From Pseudanabaena sp. UWO311 (GTDB lineage Bacteria; Cyanobacteriota; Cyanobacteriia; Pseudanabaenales; Pseudanabaenaceae), in contig NZ_SJEE01000007.1 in NCBI RefSeq assembly GCF_006937785.1, positions 62,001 to 126,000 on the forward strand: a DNA stretch of 64,000 bases. Reading direction: 5' to 3'. Below, piece after piece: positions 59,954-64,000 of this stretch. Made by a program: the position numbers and the translations under genes. The notes under the pieces are model-generated. The model made no database searches. It saw only the letters and a program-made list of their open reading frames with translations, and was not told where the DNA came from. How positions within the stretch are numbered: position 1 is the first letter of the stretch; the number at the start of each line of letters is the position of its first letter.

Positions 59954-60691
59954 GTGCTTGATTTAAAAGGAAAGATAGCTTTAATCACTGGTGCATCGAG
60001 AGGCATTGGTGCAGCTGTTGCTCAACAGTTGGCTGAGCGGGGAGCCGATATCATCATCAACTACCGCAGCAAAGCGCATAGAGCAGAGGAAATTGCTGCG
60101 AATGTGGTGGCAACTGGTCAACGGGCAGTTCTTGTGCAGGCAGATATCACTAATGAAGAGGAGGTTGGCAAAATGATGCAGAACATTGCCAATGACTTGA
60201 CGAAATTGGACTTACTAGTACTGAATGCCAGTGGTGGCATGGAAAAGGATAAATCCGCAGATTATGCGATGGATCTTAACCTCAAGGCACAAGAGCGACT
60301 AGCCGATCTAGCTGTTCCCTTGATGAAAGATGGTGGGCGAATTGTGTTTGTGACTAGTCACTTAGCGCATTTTTATGGACAAAAGCCTGTAAGTGCCATC
60401 TACGAAAACGTTGCTGCAAGTAAATATGCAGGTGAACAGGCACTGCGCGATCGCATTCCCAAACTCACTGATAAAGGAATTAGTTTGGTGGTCGTTAGTG
60501 GAGATTTAATCGAAGGTACAATCACGCCAAAATTAATGGAACGAGCAAATCGAGGATTTATCAATGAACGGCGCGAACAAGCAGGTACATTACCAACTGT
60601 TGCTGATTTTGCAAAGGCGATCGCTGATGCTTGTGCAAATACCAGTCTCAGCAGTGGAGAGACTATATTTGTAGGAAGTACAGAGTGGTAG
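59954..60691 (+). CDS. Short-chain dehydrogenase/reductase (SDR)
   Basis: 245 residues. Cofactor motif TGASRGIGAAVAQQL, NAS (as LVLNASGG) at the central strand, and the catalytic region TSHLAHFYGQ then YENVAASKYAG, where the family Tyr-x3-Lys is replaced by Tyr-x6-Ser-Lys, an atypical spacing. Reduces or oxidises a carbonyl/alcohol with NAD(P). GTG start, with TAGGAG upstream. The substrate is unknown. Confidence 0.87.
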   Translation: MLDLKGKIALITGASRGIGAAVAQQLAERGADIIINYRSKAHRAEEIAANVVATGQRAVLVQADITNEEEVGKMMQNIANDLTKLDLLVLNASGGMEKDKSADYAMDLNLKAQERLADLAVPLMKDGGRIVFVTSHLAHFYGQKPVSAIYENVAASKYAGEQALRDRIPKLTDKGISLVVVSGDLIEGTITPKLMERANRGFINERREQAGTLPTVADFAKAIADACANTSLSSGETIFVGSTEW

Positions 60692-60734
60692 GTGCAAAAT
60701 TACTGTCAATGGATCGACACAGGAGATTCATAGA

Positions 60735-60944
60735 ATGTGTCAATGCGTTAAGGTAGAACATCGATCGCTATATTCATCAGAGTGGGTAAACTTTGCATAC
60801 TCGGAAGTAGCTGCCACATTACGAATTTCTGAACAAGCCTTTAAAAATGCGATCGACGATGTTTTATTAGCATCTAGATATCAGCGTCATCAATCAAAAG
60901 ACCTCGATCTCAAAAAACTAAAATACCAATGGTGCTTATTTTAG
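60735..60944 (+). pseudogene. Decayed 5' fragment of an hsdR-like gene, copy 1
   Basis: Of the 69-codon frame, residues 32-53 (SEQAFKNAIDDVLLASRYQR) match the start of the larger fragment at 61789. At DNA level 60828-60890 and 61801-61863 differ at 5 of 63 positions. The rest of the frame has no homology I can see. A partial duplication of the hsdR N-terminus upstream of HigBA. Confidence 0.55.
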
Positions 60945-60988
60945 ATTTTAGCGAAAAACTAAAATAGTGTCTTACCTTATTCTAGATT

Positions 60989-61016
60989 TTGACATCCTCA
61001 CCCTTTTAGCTAACTT
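60989..61016 (+). promoter_or_regulatory. Candidate sigma-70 promoter of higBA
   Basis: TTGACA at 60989-60994, 16-base spacer, TAACTT at 61011-61016; the toxin ATG follows at 61040. Consensus match only. Confidence 0.45.
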
Positions 61017-61039
61017 CGCAATCTGCTAAGATTTTATCT

Positions 61040-61342
61040 ATGCCCATCATCACGCGATCGCGCCTTATTGAATTTTGGGCAAAGCATCCAGACTCAAAAC
61101 CGAGTTTACTCCTCTGGCATAAAATCGCTATTACTGCCAAATGGCAAAACTTTATCGAAGTGCGTGAAGTTTTTGCCTCAGCCGATCAAGTAAAAAATCT
61201 GACAGTCTTTAATATCGGAGGCAATAAATACCGTTTAATCGCATTCATTGATTATAAGTACCAAAAGATTTTTATTCGCAATATTCTTACTCATGCCGAA
61301 TATGACAGAAACGACTGGAAAAAAGATGACTGGTACGAATAA
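61040..61342 (+). CDS. higB: HigB-type toxin
   Basis: 100 residues. Family pattern: RLIEFWAKHPDSKPSLLLWH, WQNFIEVREVFASADQV, VFNIGGNKYRLIAFIDYKYQKIFIRNILTHAEYDRNDW. HigB is a RelE-fold ribonuclease that cuts mRNA on the ribosome. The toxin gene comes first, as in other higBA modules. Confidence 0.9.
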   Translation: MPIITRSRLIEFWAKHPDSKPSLLLWHKIAITAKWQNFIEVREVFASADQVKNLTVFNIGGNKYRLIAFIDYKYQKIFIRNILTHAEYDRNDWKKDDWYE

Positions 61343-61374
61343 AACAATTAGCTATCAACCAAAAATTAAAATTT

Positions 61375-61776
61375 ATGATTACAGCCGAACCAAATAATTA
61401 CATCCAACTTCTACAAACATTTCCACCACGACCAATCAAATCAGAAAAGGACTTACTTGCAGTTCAAAGAGTGATCGATCGCATAGTCGATGCTGACGAA
61501 ATAACACCAGAAGAACAAGACTACATTAATATTCTAGGGATGCTTATTTATGAATACGAAGAAAAGTATGTATCCATCCCCGATTTAAGCGGCGTTGAGT
61601 TACTCAAGGCACTAATCCATGAGTTTAACCTTCAACAAAAAGACCTAGTTCCAATTTTCAAAACAGAATCCATTGTGTCAGCAATCCTTAATGGCAAGCG
61701 TAAGTTCACAGTAGAACATATCGAAAAACTTGCTAACTTTTTCAATCTCTCCCCTTCAGTATTTTTCAAGGGATAA
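61375..61776 (+). CDS. higA: HigA-type antitoxin with Xre helix-turn-helix
   Basis: 133 residues. An N-terminal helical part binds the toxin; the C-terminal HTH (LLKALIHEFNLQQKDLVPIF, SAILNGKRKFTVEHIEKLANFF) binds DNA. It starts 32 bases after higB and is probably autoregulatory. Confidence 0.9.
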   Translation: MITAEPNNYIQLLQTFPPRPIKSEKDLLAVQRVIDRIVDADEITPEEQDYINILGMLIYEYEEKYVSIPDLSGVELLKALIHEFNLQQKDLVPIFKTESIVSAILNGKRKFTVEHIEKLANFFNLSPSVFFKG

Positions 61777-61788
61777 TCATAGATTTCC

Positions 61789-62061
61789 ATGAATAGAACC
61801 TCTGAACAAGCCTTTGAAAATGCGATCGCAGATGTTCTATTAGCATCTGGATATCAGCGTCATTTCCCGCAGGAATTTGATCGCGAAAATGTCATTTTCC
61901 CTAATGAGGTACTCGTCGCCTTTATCCAAATTACCCAACCTAAAGTCTGGGAGAAATTAGAGATTACTCATTCTTACAAAACAGGCGATCGCGTTATTGC
62001 CGCCTTTTGTAAAACGTCTTATCGACCACAGACAAAATCAAAGAGCAAGGTCAATTCATAA
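61789..62061 (+). pseudogene. Truncated N-terminus of a type I restriction R subunit, copy 2
   Basis: 90 codons: SEQAFENAIADVLLASGYQR, FDRENVIFPNEVLVAFIQIT and TQPKVWEKLEITHSYKTGD. These match the first ~75 residues of HsdR-type proteins (FDRE..IFP...LAFI..TQPK.WEKLE). The nuclease core, DPK/EAK region and helicase are absent; the frame ends in an unrelated KSKSKVNS. A fragment, perhaps still expressed as it starts 12 bases after higA. Confidence 0.65.
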
Positions 62062-62105
62062 ATTGCCCTTGCTCTTTAATTTAAGCCAATCGTTTTAACA
62101 AAAAA

Positions 62106-64000
62106 CTAACTTCTCAATGTTGCTTGAAACTTCTCTTCGAGTAAATCGCGGACTTTCTGATGGATAGGATTAATGTCGGCATCAGTGAGCGTGCGATCGC
62201 TAGCTCGATAAACTAGTCTAAAGGCAAGACTGCGAGAACCTTCAGGAACGCCTTTACCGATGTATTGATCGAAGAGAGTTACAGAATCTAGCAACTCGCC
62301 GCCCACATGGGTAATCGATCGCTGAATATCGGCAACGGTGAACTTCAATGGCGCGAAAAAGGCAATATCGCGATCGCTGCTGGGGTAAGTAGAGAAAGGA
62401 TGGAAAGTAGGAATTGACTTTTTCATCATCGCATCAAGCAATGTGTAGAAATCTAGCTCGAAGGCATAAATTTCATCAGGGAGTTCTTTTTCGGCGCGTA
62501 GCTGGGGATGTAACTGACCGAATGTACCGAGGCGTTCACCTGAGATCCATAGCGATGCAGTTCGTCCTTGATGCAATCTTGTATCTTTTTGATCGGGTTG
62601 ATACTCGACTGAGACGCAGAGATTGTGGAAGACAGAATCCAGCAAGCCTTTTGCTTCGTAGAAATTCATGGGCTTGGATTCATGCTGCCAAGTGCCGACG
62701 GTCGGGTCGCCGCCGAAAATACCTGCAATGCGATCGGTTTCATCAGTACCAGCTTCATCGAGCCAGAACACGCGACCAATTTCAAAACCATTCAGGATTC
62801 CATTGCCCTGATTAATATTGAAAGCACATGACTCAATCAGATTAGTAAGTAAATCACCACGCAAAGCGCCATATTCGATTGCTACAGGATTGTTGATTTT
62901 CACCTGATGCGATTCAGCAGGACTGCATAGGGACATATGCATTACTTCGTTCAAGCCGACAGCACGAAAGGCGGCTCGAATCATCCGACCACCTTCTTGA
63001 TCGGCGGAAAGGAACCCAAACTCAGTTCGCGCAGGTAGTGTTTCCACAAATTTATCGTAGCCGTAGATCCGCGCAATTTCTTCCACTAAGTCGATTTCGC
63101 GCTCAATGTCGGCATAACGATAGGGAGGGACAGTTACTTTCCATGTAGCATAGCTGCCTTCTTCGATCGGTTGCTTTACCAGCTCAAAGGACAGTACTTT
63201 GAGAGTTTGTTCGACTTCAGATTCAGAAAGTAAAGCTAATGCGTCATCATCGTCGCGATCGACTTCACCAAGGACTTGCCACACCTTAGTTAATCGCAAA
63301 TCAATCACGCGAACTTCCTTGGATCGTGCATCCACGATGCTCTGTTCTACGACTTCACCACCAGCCATCTCCATAATCATCTGCACCGCTTTTGCCGAGG
63401 CAGATTCGATCGCAGCTTGATTAACGCCGCGTTCATAGCGTGCCGATGCTTCGGTGCGAAGCCCTTGAGCACGAGCCGATCGCCTTGTGGTGACTTGCGT
63501 GAATAGAGCTGCTTCTAAAACAATATTTATAGTTTTTTCAGAAACTTCAGTTTCTGCACCACCCATCACACCTGCGATTGCGATCGGTTTATCTCCTGAC
63601 GTGATCAACAAATTTTGTGTGGTGAGACTGCGATCGGCTTCGTCCAGGGTTTTAATTTTTTCACCAGCTTTTGCAAAGCGCACGCCAATTTTGAAGCCAT
63701 GTGCCAAAGTATCTGTATCAAAGGCATGGAGCGGCTGTCCCCATTCCAACAAAATGTAATTGGTAATATCGACAATATTGCTGATAGAGCGCATTCCTGC
63801 GGCTTCAACACGACGCTTCAACCAATCAGGCGAAGGTGCAACTTTTACGCCCTTAATCAATGTCCCAACGTAGGCAGGACAGGATTTAGGCTCTTCTACC
63901 GTTACCCAATTAGCCGCTTTTGGCTGAGAATCTGAAGTTGCTAAGGGCAAACGCACTTCTTTACCAAGCAAAGCCGCTACTTCACGGGCGATCCCCACCA
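62106..64000 (-). CDS. pheT: Phenylalanine-tRNA ligase beta subunit (partial, 5' end outside window)
   Basis: 630 residues seen; the full protein is about 800, so the start lies beyond 64000. Order from the visible N-terminus: end of the tRNA-binding/B1 region, B3/B4 (ISNIVDITNYILLEWGQPLHAFD, AIAGVMGGAETEVSE), B5 (PPYRYADIEREIDLVEEIARIYGYD), catalytic-like core (EVMHMSLCSPAES) and the C-terminal anticodon-binding FDX-ACB domain (YPSSDRDIAFFAP, LFDQYIGKGVPEGSRSLAF). With PheS it charges tRNA-Phe and checks for Tyr errors. Confidence 0.96.
   Translation of the reverse strand, partial: VGIAREVAALLGKEVRLPLATSDSQPKAANWVTVEEPKSCPAYVGTLIKGVKVAPSPDWLKRRVEAAGMRSISNIVDITNYILLEWGQPLHAFDTDTLAHGFKIGVRFAKAGEKIKTLDEADRSLTTQNLLITSGDKPIAIAGVMGGAETEVSEKTINIVLEAALFTQVTTRRSARAQGLRTEASARYERGVNQAAIESASAKAVQMIMEMAGGEVVEQSIVDARSKEVRVIDLRLTKVWQVLGEVDRDDDDALALLSESEVEQTLKVLSFELVKQPIEEGSYATWKVTVPPYRYADIEREIDLVEEIARIYGYDKFVETLPARTEFGFLSADQEGGRMIRAAFRAVGLNEVMHMSLCSPAESHQVKINNPVAIEYGALRGDLLTNLIESCAFNINQGNGILNGFEIGRVFWLDEAGTDETDRIAGIFGGDPTVGTWQHESKPMNFYEAKGLLDSVFHNLCVSVEYQPDQKDTRLHQGRTASLWISGERLGTFGQLHPQLRAEKELPDEIYAFELDFYTLLDAMMKKSIPTFHPFSTYPSSDRDIAFFAPLKFTVADIQRSITHVGGELLDSVTLFDQYIGKGVPEGSRSLAFRLVYRASDRTLTDADINPIHQKVRDLLEEKFQATLRS

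Noticed and set aside
1-64000. tRNA, rRNA and CRISPR
   Set aside because: I looked for tRNA T-arm patterns, rRNA segments and short spaced repeats in all spacers and saw none; a covariance search would settle small RNAs.

Overview
The window is a chromosomal piece of a cyanobacterium. The octamer GCGATCGC (HIP1) is scattered through most genes, and the gene set is cyanobacterial: NDH-1 subunit ndhB, the nrtABCD nitrate transporter, a CCB-type cytochrome b6f cofactor-assembly protein, a PucC-like carrier, a Nit1 (sll0783-type) cluster and an SLH-OprB porin. Moderate GC and very many small palindromic repeats suggest a Pseudanabaena-like filamentous strain; the genus is inference, not proof.

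Layout. 1-11000: ankyrin protein, PucC-like carrier, fused double-ATPase peptide importer subunit, gamma-carbonic anhydrase, then a leftward run of housekeeping genes (Uma2 nuclease, CCB protein, DUF2059, DUF4330, Ser/Thr kinase, dUTPase, hydrolase). 11000-20100: a type I restriction-modification locus (hsdR, hsdS, hsdM) interleaved with ParDE and a DUF2281/VapC module plus a remnant of a nucleotidyltransferase antitoxin, followed by a DUF790 (Bax1-like) nuclease. 20100-28200: leftward nitrate operon nrtA-porin-nrtB-nrtC-nrtD-DUF6671. 28600-30200: ndhB. 30400-31720: toxin-antitoxin patch (MazEF, orphan BrnA, truncated antitoxin). 31770-37700: leftward Nit1 nitrogen-starvation cluster in two transcription units, each with a perfect GTAN8TAC NtcA box and an identically spaced -10. 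38100-48100: charged small protein, orphan metal-ABC permease, TPR-CHAT protease beside a trypsin-like protease, a frameshifted L7/L12-like gene, a TolC-type channel, leucyl aminopeptidase. 48200-59640: a 1561-residue STAND NTPase with 14 WD40 repeats, MAPEG, LuxR regulator, DegT aminotransferase, and a 1408-residue hybrid histidine kinase. 59950-64000: SDR enzyme, a HigBA module between two hsdR N-terminal remnants, and pheT running off the end.

The two main physiological blocks, nitrate import and Nit1, are both nitrogen functions; only the Nit1 promoters show a canonical NtcA box. Defence-type genes (type I R-M, several toxin-antitoxin modules, STAND/WD40, CHAT plus trypsin) form three patches.

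The most unusual signal is non-coding: at least a dozen long, nearly perfect palindromes whose arms differ from copy to copy but whose apex is mostly GC-GAA-GC, GC-AAA-GC or GC-TTT-GC. Several end exactly on stop codons, and others lie in 5' leaders or divergent spacers where a terminator is not expected. At least six other dispersed repeat families occur, some inside genes or nested in one another.
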